DNA from: JAUIAI01 sp049680625
GTDB lineage: Bacteria; Pseudomonadota; Gammaproteobacteria; Burkholderiales; Burkholderiaceae_E
Length of the DNA stretch: 64,000 nt
Direction: 5' to 3'
Assembly: GCA_049680625.1 (NCBI GenBank)
Contig: JBAUID010000058.1
Span: 1 to 64,000 of the forward strand
The position numbers and the translations under genes are program-made. The stretch's first letter is position 1, and each line of letters starts with the position of its first letter. The notes below the pieces were generated by a model, which worked only from the letters and a program-made list of their open reading frames with translations, did not search any database and was not told the origin of the DNA. Shown here one piece after another: positions 32,990-42,486 of this stretch.

Positions 32990-34705
32990 CTATCGGGACG
33001 GTTGTCGGAAGCTGCTGTCAGGCTGGCTTGCATCGTGTGCACCATCGTTCACGCCACCGCCCAGCGTTTGCACGTCGTTGCTGTTATCCAGAAGTGCGTG
33101 AAAATGAGCCGCCATATAACAACGATTCTTGCCGCTGAGTTTGCCGGTAATCAAGGCCTGGCCGGCGCGCAAGATAAGTTCGTGAACCGATTCTTCGTTG
33201 GTATGCATGGCAATCCCCATTGTCGCCCCAATCTCGTGACTGCTGATCATGCTGGTTACTGGTTTCCGAACCATGGACTGGTGCAGGCGACGCATTGTCG
33301 GCAACGCATCCTGCTGATGGTCGACCCGGGTTGCGATCAGAAAATGGTCGCCGCCAGTTCTGCAGACCAGATCTTCCCTGCGTAATTGTTTGCGCAGGCG
33401 ATGGACCGCTGCACGCAACACGGAATCACCAGCGTGATGTCCGAACTGCACATTCACTCGGTTGAAATTGTCAATGTCGACTGCAGCAAGTACCAGGGTT
33501 GACTGCTGCTGACCGCGCCGTTCGTGCATGAGCCTGGCCACCGCTTGTTCAAAATCTGGCCGGTTCAGCGCCCCGGTCAGTGGATCGTGGCTGGCCGCCA
33601 GATGCCGGCGTTCGGCCCGTGCGCTGAGGCGATACAGGGCTAACGCGGCAAGCAGCGCCGGTACGACAATCAGCAGGAGTAACCACTGCAGTTGACTCTT
33701 CAGGAAGGCGGTGAGGCCGCCGGAGTATCCACTAATCGGAACCTGCGCATAGAGGTGCCATTGATTCACGCCGTGGTTCAACTGGAAGGGACGCGCAATA
33801 CCGTAATGGCTGGAGCTGTCGGTGGTCACCGTATCGAAGCCCGGATCAAGACCGGGTTCGGGTAACTCATGGGCCTGGGCGTTGGCGACTGCAATTAACG
33901 CTTTATCTGCCAGGCGGGCAAAGTTTACTGGCACTCCGGCGCCCAGCGCATTGTTCAGGGCAAGCAGTTCTGAAGAGGCGACAACATGATGATTTGCGTC
34001 AACAATCATCGCTGAGCCGGCCCCGTTACCTGGCAATCGGGCGAGGAATGTACTGAGCGCCCCAATATCAATATCAATGCCAATCACGCCGGCATCTTTG
34101 TCGTCGAGGGTGACCGAACGGGCCGCAGATATACCAGGGCGTCCCGACGAATAAAATGCGTAGGCGTCGGTCCATGCAATCCCATTTGATGCCCGTGCTT
34201 TGGCATACCAGGGGCGATTGCGCGGGTCAAAGCTGTCATGCGGGCTTGGCCAGCGCAGCAAAACGTTTAAGTCCTGATCGTACTGAATATGGCGAATGTG
34301 GCGGGACTCGGGGGTCACCTTTACCAGCTTCGTCCGGATACCTTCGTCATGGCGGCTGACATAGACAAAGCTGCCATCGCTGCGGCCCAGGTACATGCCG
34401 TTAAGCCACTCGCCAGACTGTAATTGGGCAATGAAAAACCGTTCGAGCGCCCGATCGCTATTTGGCTTGAGAATACCGTCGCGAATGAGTTGTTCACCCG
34501 AAATCAGTGCACTTTCTGCCTGCGCCAGGTACAACTTGGTTTGATCGGTAACGTTTGCAGCTAGTCGGTTAAGCGCGCCGCGTGCGTCGTCATCCACCCG
34601 AGTCGTCATATCACGCTGCATTGCAATCACCAGGGCGGTTATTGCTGCCAGCTGGGTAAACAGCAACGTTGCCAGACACAGGTTGCGTATCACTGTTGGT
34701 TTCAT
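32990..34705 (-). CDS. Cache-GGDEF signalling protein with altered active-site motif
   Basis: A 571-residue membrane sensor. The start at 34705 is set by GGAGG 5 bases upstream. One membrane segment at about 7-28, a periplasmic double-Cache sensor domain (YVSRHDEGIRTK, RNRPWYAKA, SARSVTLDDKDAGVIGIDIDI cores), a second membrane segment near 330, then a GGDEF domain beginning SHDPLTGALNR. The signature loop reads GGDHF (451-455): His replaces the catalytic Glu. The first metal site DIDNF is kept. The loss suggests weak or no cyclase activity, perhaps a c-di-GMP- or GTP-binding effector. No EAL domain is present. Confidence 0.88.
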   Translation of the reverse strand: MKPTVIRNLCLATLLFTQLAAITALVIAMQRDMTTRVDDDARGALNRLAANVTDQTKLYLAQAESALISGEQLIRDGILKPNSDRALERFFIAQLQSGEWLNGMYLGRSDGSFVYVSRHDEGIRTKLVKVTPESRHIRHIQYDQDLNVLLRWPSPHDSFDPRNRPWYAKARASNGIAWTDAYAFYSSGRPGISAARSVTLDDKDAGVIGIDIDIGALSTFLARLPGNGAGSAMIVDANHHVVASSELLALNNALGAGVPVNFARLADKALIAVANAQAHELPEPGLDPGFDTVTTDSSSHYGIARPFQLNHGVNQWHLYAQVPISGYSGGLTAFLKSQLQWLLLLIVVPALLAALALYRLSARAERRHLAASHDPLTGALNRPDFEQAVARLMHERRGQQQSTLVLAAVDIDNFNRVNVQFGHHAGDSVLRAAVHRLRKQLRREDLVCRTGGDHFLIATRVDHQQDALPTMRRLHQSMVRKPVTSMISSHEIGATMGIAMHTNEESVHELILRAGQALITGKLSGKNRCYMAAHFHALLDNSNDVQTLGGGVNDGAHDASQPDSSFRQPSR

Positions 34706-34883
34706 TCGAACCTCCACGTCATCCCCGTTGCCTTATTGTCACGCAGCGGTGCCGTCGAAGGCTTAAGCGCGATGGGTATCGCAGGTTATTCCGGCTTTTT
34801 GTTGCTTTTGGGCATCGTTAGTGCGTGTCGAATGCTTATCCCGTTGCTTTTCCAGCTGGGATAACATGGGGGTCTTTCCGCAA

Positions 34884-36197
34884 ATGATGAACCTGGAGCA
34901 AACTGATTTGACAGTCCAAAACACAAACGAAGCCCAATTTGAACGGGCTCAACGGGTACTTGTGGGAGGGGTGAATTCGGCGGTACGTGCCTTTCGTGCG
35001 GTTGGCGGAACACCCCGGTTCATCGACCGTGCCCAAGGTGCTTACGTCTGGGATGTTGAAGGCAGGCGGTATATTGATTACATCGGATCGTGGGGACCGG
35101 CTATTGTTGGTCATGCCCATCCTTCGGTTGTTGAGCGTGTACAGAACGCCGCAACCAAAGGGCTTTCGTTTGGGGCTCCGAATGTGCTCGAAACCGAACT
35201 CGCCGAGAAAATTGTGCCTTTGTATTCCCATGTGGAGCAAGTGCGCTTCACCAGTTCGGGAACCGAAGCAGCAATGAGTGCTTTACGACTGGCGCGAGGT
35301 TACACGGGGCGCGATCGGATAATTAAGTTTGAAGGGTGTTACCACGGCACGGCAGACAGCTTGCTCGTTAAAGCCGGTTCGGGCGCGCTGGCCTTCGGTA
35401 CGCCGAGCTCGGCTGGCGTGCCGGCTGATCTCGCACGCCACACTCTTGTTGCGCAATTCAACGATCTGGACAGCGTGCGCGAGCTGCTCGAACAAAATAC
35501 GGGTCAGGTCGCGTGCGTCATGATCGAGCCGATACCGGGCAATATGAACCTGATCATGCCTACCGCCGATTTCCTTCAGGGGTTGCGCTCACTCTGTTCT
35601 GAACACGAGACGGTATTGATTTTTGATGAAGTGATGTCCGGCTTCCGGGTGGCCCTCGGTGGGGCGCAGCAGGTTCTTGGCGTGACCCCGGATCTCACTG
35701 CCTTTGGGAAAGTGATTGGCGGCGGTATGCCAGTCGGAGCAATTGCCGGGCCGGCGCAAATCATGGAGCGGATGTCACCGCTTGGTGATGTTTACCAGGC
35801 TGGTACCTTATCAGGCAATCCGTTGGCCATGGCAGCTGGGCTGGCAACCTTGGAACTCATCAGCGAGCCGGGCTACTTCGAGCTACTGGGTAAACAATGT
35901 ACCCGCCTGGCTGACGGTCTGCGACAAGTGGCTGATGCCGCTGGCGTGCCGTTCAGTATTCGTTCGCTGGGTGGGATGGCGGGCATGTATTTTCGCGCGA
36001 CTGCCCCAAACAATTTTGCTGAGGTTCAGCAATGCGATACCGAGCGCTTCGCGCGCTTTTTCCACGCCTTACTTGATGGTGGGGTGTCTTTGCCGCCGTC
36101 GGCGTTTGAAGCGTTCTTCTTTTCATCAGCCCATAGCGATGCTGATATAGACCAGACAATTGCCGTGGCCGCTGAGGCTTTTAAAACGATTGCCTAG
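34884..36197 (+). CDS. hemL: Glutamate-1-semialdehyde 2,1-aminomutase
   Basis: A PLP enzyme that makes 5-aminolevulinate from glutamate semialdehyde in the C5 pathway of tetrapyrrole synthesis. Features: ERAQRVLVGGVNSAVRAF, GSWGPAIVGHAHP, TSSGTEAAMSALRLARG, DEVMSGFR, and the PLP lysine in FGKVIGGGMPVGA. The start is uncertain: ATG 34884/34887, or TTG 34908, which has GGAG 9 bases upstream. An upstream frame to 34821 is unlikely. From 34884 the protein is 437 residues, near the family length. With hemH in the window, two haem-pathway steps are present. Confidence 0.95.
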   Translation: MMNLEQTDLTVQNTNEAQFERAQRVLVGGVNSAVRAFRAVGGTPRFIDRAQGAYVWDVEGRRYIDYIGSWGPAIVGHAHPSVVERVQNAATKGLSFGAPNVLETELAEKIVPLYSHVEQVRFTSSGTEAAMSALRLARGYTGRDRIIKFEGCYHGTADSLLVKAGSGALAFGTPSSAGVPADLARHTLVAQFNDLDSVRELLEQNTGQVACVMIEPIPGNMNLIMPTADFLQGLRSLCSEHETVLIFDEVMSGFRVALGGAQQVLGVTPDLTAFGKVIGGGMPVGAIAGPAQIMERMSPLGDVYQAGTLSGNPLAMAAGLATLELISEPGYFELLGKQCTRLADGLRQVADAAGVPFSIRSLGGMAGMYFRATAPNNFAEVQQCDTERFARFFHALLDGGVSLPPSAFEAFFFSSAHSDADIDQTIAVAAEAFKTIA

Positions 36198-36281
36198 CCG
36201 ATCTGTGCAAATTGTTGGTCCGGTACGGTATTCGGGTAGGTATTTGTCGGCTACAACTGTCCTGCCGGTCGCGAGGCCGCC

Positions 36282-36923
36282 TCAGGTCGGCTGACCAGCG
36301 GGCTTGTGTGCGCTTGCAGATTCCGGTGTCTGGTTGTCGCCAGCCGGGAGGTTAATCACTTCGCTCAGCGGCGCGCTGGCCACTACAGTCCAGCTGTCAA
36401 CCTGCTGGAAATCGATATGGCCCTCACCAGGCATGACGGCGACAATTGATGAAAACGGAATCTGTTTGCCGGAATAGTCAATTTTTTCAGCAAGGGCCTT
36501 GCGCGAGTCGGGCGGCAGGTTACGGTACAACAGGCTTAAGTGTGGTTCGAGTCGATAACTTGACGCGCGCTGACACCGGTCGCGAATTGCGTTGGCAATT
36601 GGGGTTACTTCCTGGAAGCTGAATTCGACAAAGAGGGTTTTGAATAACATGCCACTGTGGCCTGTGGGTCCACAGGTCAGGAGCATCGGATTGAACCTGC
36701 TGGCCACGCTGGACAGAACGACGGCTGGGTCTTCCTTGTTGGCGAGCACCGTCGAGAACAAGGTGATGTGCGGATCAAAAAGTGGCGCGTTAAACTGGGT
36801 AGCCATCAGGTCAATACTTTTCTTAAGCAATTCCCGGTCCGGCGACGCCGGCACCAGCCAGTAGCTGACCGGCGATCCTTCCCGCAACCGGCGCGAGGAC
36901 AAGCGCGCTTGATTCATCGTCAC
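36282..36923 (-). CDS. 2H phosphoesterase (2'-5' RNA ligase/cyclic phosphodiesterase-like)
   Basis: A 213-residue protein with the two HxT/S motifs that define the 2H phosphoesterase superfamily: PHITLF near residue 51 and PHLSLLY near 126, spaced as expected. Such enzymes hydrolyse or ligate 2',5' or cyclic nucleotide phosphates. The resemblance is to the cyclic phosphodiesterase-like branch (LFKTLFVEF between the motifs). A hydrophilic C-terminal extension of about 30 residues is probably disordered. It follows the nucleotidyltransferase gene on the same strand after 76 bp. Confidence 0.8.
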   Translation of the reverse strand: MTMNQARLSSRRLREGSPVSYWLVPASPDRELLKKSIDLMATQFNAPLFDPHITLFSTVLANKEDPAVVLSSVASRFNPMLLTCGPTGHSGMLFKTLFVEFSFQEVTPIANAIRDRCQRASSYRLEPHLSLLYRNLPPDSRKALAEKIDYSGKQIPFSSIVAVMPGEGHIDFQQVDSWTVVASAPLSEVINLPAGDNQTPESASAHKPAGQPT

Positions 36924-36999
36924 TCCATCAGCAGATACCTGCTGGCATTGAATATTGTTGTTTTCGGATTGTTTCGTTTGTCGAATTGTTATCGAACGG

Positions 37000-37800
37000 C
37001 TAACGGAACAGTGGAAAGCTGTCTGCCCGACTCAGGCGTTGTGGCTCGCCAATGTCCAGAAACCGGCCTCGTTCAAAGTGTACAGAATCTATTGCCAATC
37101 CAGCTTCGATGGCATCAGCCACAATGGTACCAACCGGCCACTCGGGCGGGGTATCGGCCACCGAGTGCCGTGCTTGCTCACCCAATACGCGAACCCGTTC
37201 CTGGAAAAATGCCGTAAATGCCGGCCGCCAGACCGCAAATAACCAGGTCTTGTTGTTTCCCTCCCAGCTTGGGTTGGTTTCTTTGGGATGTACCTCGGTA
37301 ACTCGCCCGTCCGGATCGGTTCGAATAAGATCGCAGCCATCACTTTTTATGGCATTGAATGAACCGAGAACTGCCAACGCATCCGACCGTTTCAGCTTGT
37401 CCAGGGCAAGGCCAAATGCGTTGCGCGGCCACAGCAAAATATCGGGAAACCCAATCATCACGATGGCGTCATCAACAAAGGGCAGGGCCTGGTTAATCGT
37501 AAACGGCGGACCCCAGGGTTCATCCATCAACACATAGGCAATATTGATCCCGAGGTGACGACCGTGACCAAAAGTTGCGGGGATATCCCACTTGCCTTCG
37601 CGCAAAATAAAGTAAACCTGCGCTGCGCCCGCGTGTGCCATTTGATCGATAAGCCAGGCACTGACCGGGCGTGGCGAAGGCCCGGGGCCGACGGCCAGCA
37701 CTTCTTTACTGCAGGTGAGGCCAGCTAAACGAGTCGCCCGGCCCGCGGCCGGAATTAAGCCAACAATGCGCTCGCCGGGATGTGGTTTACTATCAGTCAT
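37000..37800 (-). CDS. Sugar-phosphate nucleotidyltransferase family protein
   Basis: A 266-residue member of the NTP-transferase family. The N-terminal nucleotide-binding loop reads GLIPAAGRATRLAGLTCSKEVL, a variant of GxGTRLxPxTxxxPKE (here AAGRATRLAG ... SKEVL). The metal-binding Asp lies in MIGFPDILLWP. A product- and sugar-binding part follows. It resembles glucose-1-phosphate thymidylyl- or uridylyltransferases, but the sugar and nucleotide are not predictable. ATG 37800 was preferred to 37875, which adds an unrelated leader. It is divergent from the MFS gene. No other sugar-nucleotide genes are adjacent. Confidence 0.8.
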   Translation of the reverse strand: MTDSKPHPGERIVGLIPAAGRATRLAGLTCSKEVLAVGPGPSPRPVSAWLIDQMAHAGAAQVYFILREGKWDIPATFGHGRHLGINIAYVLMDEPWGPPFTINQALPFVDDAIVMIGFPDILLWPRNAFGLALDKLKRSDALAVLGSFNAIKSDGCDLIRTDPDGRVTEVHPKETNPSWEGNNKTWLFAVWRPAFTAFFQERVRVLGEQARHSVADTPPEWPVGTIVADAIEAGLAIDSVHFERGRFLDIGEPQRLSRADSFPLFR

Positions 37801-37891
37801 TAGCGCGCTGCAGCCCGGTGACCATTCGAGTCGCCGGCATACCGGCAATGGCCCCGATTTTGCCACCAATTCCAATACTGACTAACCCTAT

Positions 37892-39100
37892 ATGACCAAA
37901 CCTGCTGCATCCTGGCTCTCCGTCTTGTTTTTTGGCTGCCTGATTCTGATTGTCTCATTTGGGGTTCGTTCCGGCTTTGGTTTGTTCCTGCCGGAAATGA
38001 CGGTGGCCAATGATTGGTCACGCAGTACTTTTTCACTGGCGGTTGCTATTCAAAATATCACCTGGGGTGTTGCCGGTTTTTTTCTGGGTACCCTGGCCGA
38101 TCGCTACGGGGCGCGTCGGGTACTAATGCTCGGTGGGCTGCTTTATGCGCTCGGCCTGGCAGGGATGGCATTTGCCGAGTCCGGGTCCATGCTGCACTTG
38201 TCAGGTGGTGTTCTGATCGGTGTTGCGGTTGGTGGCACGGCGTTTGGCATCATTTTTTCGGCACTGGGGAAAATCGTTCCGGAGAAAAACCGTGCCATGG
38301 CTTTTGGGGTTGGCGTCGCTGCCGGATCGTTCGGGCAATTTTTGTTCAGCCCCGTTATTGGCCGATTGATCGACGGCCTGGGCTGGCATACGGCACTGCT
38401 GGTGTTATCCGCCATTGCCGCACTCATTATTCCTTTTGCCTTTGGCGTCAAAGGTGACTCGCCGGACCCAACCAAATCGGTCACTTTCAATCCTGCACAG
38501 GCGCTACGCGGCGCGATCCGGGACCGCAGTTTTCATCTGTTGTTCTGGGGGTATTTTGTCTGTGGTCTGCAAGTTGTTTTCATTGGCCTGCATCTGCCTG
38601 TATACCTTCAGGACAATGGCTTTTCGGGCAATGTTGGCGCAATGGCACTGGCCTTGATTGGCTTATTCAATATTGTCGGGTCGCTGTTGTCCGGTTATTT
38701 TGGGCAGACACTGTCCAAAAAGTGGATGCTGGTCGCTATTTATCTCGCACGATCCGCCGTTATGGCGGCATTTGTACTGGTCCCTGTCAGTGAGTATTCT
38801 ATTTATTTGTTCTCCGCAACTATGGGTTTGTTGTGGTTGTCGACGGTGCCGTTAACCAGTTCACTGGTTGGGCAGGTATGGGGCGTTAAGTATCTCGGTA
38901 TGCTTGGCGGTGTGATTTTCCTGGGGCACCAGCTTGGCAGTTTTGTTGGTGCGTGGATGGGCGGCCGTTTGTACGATCAAACCGGTTCTTACGACATTGC
39001 GTGGATGGTGGTGATTGCGTTTGGTTTGTTCGCTGCTGTAATGCATGCTCCCATTGACCAACGGCCACTGGCTGAGCGGAAACCGGCACTGGCATCTTAG
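37892..39100 (+). CDS. MFS transporter, oxalate/formate or monocarboxylate antiporter-like
   Basis: A 402-residue major facilitator with 12 predicted membrane segments. The loop between helices 2 and 3 reads GTLADRYGARRVL, matching the MFS signature. The first helix motif GVRSGFGLFLPEM and W-S-R-STFSLAVAIQN resemble the OFA/monocarboxylate group. Substrate unknown. Its stop overlaps the stop of the convergent lipoprotein gene by four bases (39097-39100), so there is no room for a terminator between them. Confidence 0.87.
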   Translation: MTKPAASWLSVLFFGCLILIVSFGVRSGFGLFLPEMTVANDWSRSTFSLAVAIQNITWGVAGFFLGTLADRYGARRVLMLGGLLYALGLAGMAFAESGSMLHLSGGVLIGVAVGGTAFGIIFSALGKIVPEKNRAMAFGVGVAAGSFGQFLFSPVIGRLIDGLGWHTALLVLSAIAALIIPFAFGVKGDSPDPTKSVTFNPAQALRGAIRDRSFHLLFWGYFVCGLQVVFIGLHLPVYLQDNGFSGNVGAMALALIGLFNIVGSLLSGYFGQTLSKKWMLVAIYLARSAVMAAFVLVPVSEYSIYLFSATMGLLWLSTVPLTSSLVGQVWGVKYLGMLGGVIFLGHQLGSFVGAWMGGRLYDQTGSYDIAWMVVIAFGLFAAVMHAPIDQRPLAERKPALAS

Positions 39101-40290
39101 TTGGGCAATACGCCAAGCGACTTCACCGTTTCAATATTCAGGTAACGATCAACCGGCAGCCCCTTGGCGCGCTGGTAAGCGTTTACCGCCGCCATTGTGC
39201 GTTCCCGGACACTGCCGTCAATTGGCCCCGGGTTATAACCGGCGTCCACCAGCGCCTGCTGGATCTGCTTAATACGATCGCGGGTCATATTGGTGTCACA
39301 GAGAATCGAGCGCCATTCCAGGGCGCCAGCTTTGATCATCTCTCGACGCTCGACGGTTTCGTATACGGCCGCAACTGGTGTTACCACCTCACGAGACGGT
39401 TCAGTCAGCTTCGAGACAGCGACAGTTTTGTATACGGCGGGAATAATCGTTTCCCGGGTTGTTGCGGGCGTTGCCAGAACTTGTTTTTTAACCGTGCGGT
39501 ATTGCGCCGGTACCTCAACTTCGCGGACTCCCGGCGGTGAAACCTGGACTGTTTTGGTTACTGTCTTGTATTCCGGTGGCACTTCAACCAGGCACATGAT
39601 CTCACCAGTTGATTCGTCCACTTTTTGAATGGGCCCGGTGCCTTTTTTCCACGTGGTATATCCTGCTTTGATCATTACGCGTTCGCTTTGTTTCGCATAG
39701 ACGGCTGGCACCGGAACGAGTTTCTTGGTGGCCGGGCTGATCATTACCCGCACAGTCACCGTTTCGTACTGGGCTGGGATCACTTCAATTTTTTTGGTTT
39801 CAGGGCGAACAAGTACTTGTTCGCTTGCCTTGGTATAGGACGCCGGAACAATCTCAACCCGGCTGGTTTCGGCCGCCTTCAATACGCGCTCGGGGACAAC
39901 TTTATACATTGGCGGGCTGTAGACACGGGCATAGCACTCACCGGGTCTGGCGTTTGGTGGCAGTAAGTCGCCGCTGGCACCAGCTGGGCTGGCAGACATC
40001 ACCTGTGGCTGGGAATGTGGCGCGGCGGATTGCCTGGTCGCTTCTTTAAACTGCGCCTCGCGGGCCGCGAGTTGTTTATTGCGTTGCTGCAGTTTTAACT
40101 GTTGCTCAGCGAGCTCGACCTCTTTTTGTTCGAGAGCCTTGGTTCGGCGCATCAGGTCGGCATTAATGACATCGTTGGCATTACCGGCACTGCCAACACT
40201 TGCTGGCAGGGGGCGCGGGGTTGATCCGCACCCAGCGAGAATCAGAGCACCAAGCAGGGCACTAATGGCAAGGGGGTTACTGTTGAGCAT
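39097..40290 (-). CDS. Repeat-rich peptidoglycan-binding lipoprotein
   Basis: A 397-residue lipoprotein (LILAGC, Cys21). A Gln/Glu/Lys-rich coiled coil (about 45-85) is followed by seven or eight repeats of about 22-24 residues (about 121-326), each built on a pattern such as VEVPAQYRTVKKQVLATPA. A C-terminal peptidoglycan-binding domain (337-394: IKQIQQALVDAGYNPGPIDG) ends the protein. The parts suggest a periplasmic spacer that tethers the outer membrane to the cell wall. Related PGECYARV-type repeat proteins occur widely, without an agreed function. Confidence 0.85.
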   Translation of the reverse strand: MLNSNPLAISALLGALILAGCGSTPRPLPASVGSAGNANDVINADLMRRTKALEQKEVELAEQQLKLQQRNKQLAAREAQFKEATRQSAAPHSQPQVMSASPAGASGDLLPPNARPGECYARVYSPPMYKVVPERVLKAAETSRVEIVPASYTKASEQVLVRPETKKIEVIPAQYETVTVRVMISPATKKLVPVPAVYAKQSERVMIKAGYTTWKKGTGPIQKVDESTGEIMCLVEVPPEYKTVTKTVQVSPPGVREVEVPAQYRTVKKQVLATPATTRETIIPAVYKTVAVSKLTEPSREVVTPVAAVYETVERREMIKAGALEWRSILCDTNMTRDRIKQIQQALVDAGYNPGPIDGSVRERTMAAVNAYQRAKGLPVDRYLNIETVKSLGVLPN

Positions 40291-40551
40291 GTCAGAGTCT
40301 CGAGAAATTGTTAAAAGCCGCGGCTTGTGAGCACCGGGGATACAGCCATCCGATCCGGGCCCGGAGTTACCCCGATCCGCGAAAGGTTCAGAGGATATTC
40401 TGACCTCGTTTTGTGTATCAGTACAAACCGGGCGTTAACTGAAGCCAAATCACAACAAAAACAGGGCTTCTTGCAATGAGTTCTCAGGGAAAACCGGTTT
40501 GCATCAGAGGTACATCGTCGGTTCGTAGCCGGTACATCGCGGATAAACCAC

Positions 40552-41334
40552 TTAGTGATGCGGCTCGTGCGAATCAGCTGACGCTGACTGCGGTTGCTCG
40601 GAATCCATGCTCAGAGTCAGCAGCTGCCCGTATTGTTCGAGGCTGATCCGCTTGCGGCCCCGAAATAAGCTTTGCATCATTCGGGTGGTGCCGATGTTCA
40701 CCATATCTTGTCCGACGGAATGAACGCCGTCAGCAACAATATCAACACTGACCCTGGCATCTGCGCCGCGCAGCGCCCGGTACGCACGCAACGAATGCCG
40801 GGCCAGAACCTGTGAATCGAACTCACCGTGTAGTAAGTGTATTGTTGGTTCGATAACCTCACCGGCGGTAAGAGGGCTCAGCAAACGGCCAGCGTGGGTC
40901 ACAACAATTTGTGCGCACGGGCCGGGCAGACGAGCCATTTCCAATGCCAGGACTGCCCCCTGTGAAAATCCGATGAGGCTTGTCATGGCGGTGCTCAGCC
41001 CAAAATTCTGTTGCGCCAGCTGAACGCGCCGCGTGACTTCGATTGCTGCCTGACGCGCGTCTGATCGTTGTTGCTCACGATCCGTAGAGTGATGAAACCA
41101 GTCGAACCCGCGTCCGGTAATACCCGGCCGCACGCCTTGCAGCACAATTGCCGCAGCACTGGTGAACTTAAACTGCCAGGCCAGGGCTAAAGGCGTAAAC
41201 GTCTCGGGTGTTGAGCCGGCACCGTGTAAAAACACCAGCAGCCGGGTCGGTTTTTTTCCGTTGTAAGGCGCCAGTTCGATCCACAGTTGGCTGGCGTCGC
41301 GTTCAGTTGCTTCAGTTGCCAGTGAGCCTGTCAT
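40552..41334 (-). CDS. Carboxylesterase/phospholipase-type alpha/beta hydrolase (YpfH-like)
   Basis: A 260-residue alpha/beta hydrolase. It has the oxyanion region VFLHGAGSTPETF, nucleophile elbow GFSQGAVLALEMA, acidic residue in LLHGEFDSQV and the His in DGVHSVGQ. This layout matches the YpfH/carboxylesterase group. The ATG at 41334 overlaps the DUF1841 stop in ATGA, which decides the start; the tail of about 35 residues is polar. Substrates are probably short acyl esters. About 260 bp on either side of 40420 hold no gene; a weak GAAGCC/GGCTTC inverted repeat is seen there. Confidence 0.83.
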   Translation of the reverse strand: MTGSLATEATERDASQLWIELAPYNGKKPTRLLVFLHGAGSTPETFTPLALAWQFKFTSAAAIVLQGVRPGITGRGFDWFHHSTDREQQRSDARQAAIEVTRRVQLAQQNFGLSTAMTSLIGFSQGAVLALEMARLPGPCAQIVVTHAGRLLSPLTAGEVIEPTIHLLHGEFDSQVLARHSLRAYRALRGADARVSVDIVADGVHSVGQDMVNIGTTRMMQSLFRGRKRISLEQYGQLLTLSMDSEQPQSASADSHEPHH

Positions 41335-41759
41335 GAGCTGCGTTGCAATATGCAGCTCAGATAGGCTTCGCCATCGGGTGGCAAGCCACTGCGTTGTGAC
41401 TCCCAAACAACCTGGCCAAGACATTCCATGAGTTCGTGGGCAGCGTGATGTTCAGAGTCGAGTTTGGCAGCAAGCTTTGCCATCGCGCTGGTAATGCCGG
41501 GTGGCTGGTTAATTGATACTTGTTCAGCGATAGAAATATGCATCGATAAGTGTAGGAATGGGTTGGTCTGTCCGTTTTCAACTGAATAGTCAGCGCTCAG
41601 TGCGCGTTCTTCGTCAGCAAAGTCGTCATGATATTCGGGGTGTTGCTCTATCCAGTGGGCGGCAAGCATTTCCATTTCGGTCATTACCTGGCGTTCAAGA
41701 TGTTTACGCCAGCTTCCGCAAAAAAAACGGCGTACATCGTGTTGGCTTGGGTCAAACAT
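41331..41759 (-). CDS. DUF1841 family protein
   Basis: A 142-residue protein of the DUF1841 family, found in many proteobacteria, function unknown. It begins MFDPSQHDVRRFFCGSW, then MLAAHWIEQHPEYH and NPFLHLSMHISIAEQ, then a helix ending AAHELMECLGQVVWESQR, all family-typical. The start at 41759 was chosen for that N-terminus; an upstream in-frame start at 41879 would overlap nth. Its last four bases overlap the esterase start. Confidence 0.85.
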   Translation of the reverse strand: MFDPSQHDVRRFFCGSWRKHLERQVMTEMEMLAAHWIEQHPEYHDDFADEERALSADYSVENGQTNPFLHLSMHISIAEQVSINQPPGITSAMAKLAAKLDSEHHAAHELMECLGQVVWESQRSGLPPDGEAYLSCILQRSS

Positions 41760-41817
41760 TTTGGGGTCGAATTTTCCTGCGATCAGTATGTTCTTGTGGG
41801 GCCGGGCGCGATCGCAA

Positions 41818-42486
41818 TTACGGGCGGACCGCCATTTTCCCGCGTGGTTGCGGCTCTTTGGTTTTAGCTTTGTAGTCACACAGATCGGCTACCGGACATT
41901 GCCAGCACATCGGCGTGCGTGCCTTGCAGGTATATCGACCATGCAGAATCAACCAGTGGTGTGCATTCAGCAGGAACGGATCAGGAACAAAGCGCAACAG
42001 TTTCTTCTCTACTTCGAGAACGTTTTTGCCGGGGGCGAGACCGGTGCGGTTAGATACCCGGTAAATATGAGTGTCCACGGCCATCGTCGGTTGGCCAAAG
42101 GCGGTATTCAGAATCACGTTCGCTGTCTTGCGGCCAACTCCGGGTAGTGCCTCAAGAGACTGGCGGTCATCAGGCACTTCGCCGTTGTGTGAGTCCAGGA
42201 GAATCTGGCAGGTCTGGAGCAGGTGCTTGGCCTTCGACCGGAAAAGCCCGATCGTACGGATGTATTTTTCAACTCCGTCGACGCCAAGGGCCAGAATCGC
42301 CGCCGGCGTATTGGCAACCGGGAATAATTTTCTGGTGGCCAGGTTGACGCTGACATCGGTTGCCTGGGCCGATAACAACACCGCCACGAGCAATTCGAAC
42401 GGAGAGTCGAATTCCAGTTCTGTCGTCGGTGATGGATTCGCCGCGGCAAAGCGCTCGAACATCGCCTGGCGTTTAACGGGATTCAT
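41818..42486 (-). CDS. nth: Endonuclease III
   Basis: A bifunctional DNA glycosylase/AP lyase for oxidised pyrimidines. The 222-residue protein has the helix-hairpin-helix LPGVGRKTANV with catalytic Lys120, the conserved Asp138 in VDTHIYRV, and a [4Fe-4S] cluster loop of four Cys (CKARTPMCWQCPVADLC). The C-terminus has a short basic extension. It overlaps the upstream RsxB-type gene by four bases; this pairing of nth with rnf/rsx genes is common in gammaproteobacteria. Confidence 0.96.
   Translation of the reverse strand: MNPVKRQAMFERFAAANPSPTTELEFDSPFELLVAVLLSAQATDVSVNLATRKLFPVANTPAAILALGVDGVEKYIRTIGLFRSKAKHLLQTCQILLDSHNGEVPDDRQSLEALPGVGRKTANVILNTAFGQPTMAVDTHIYRVSNRTGLAPGKNVLEVEKKLLRFVPDPFLLNAHHWLILHGRYTCKARTPMCWQCPVADLCDYKAKTKEPQPRGKMAVRP

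Noticed and set aside
40444..40477. GAAGCC/GGCTTC inverted repeat as a terminator
   Set aside because: Stem of 6 bp with an 18-base loop and no T-run on either side; too weak to call.
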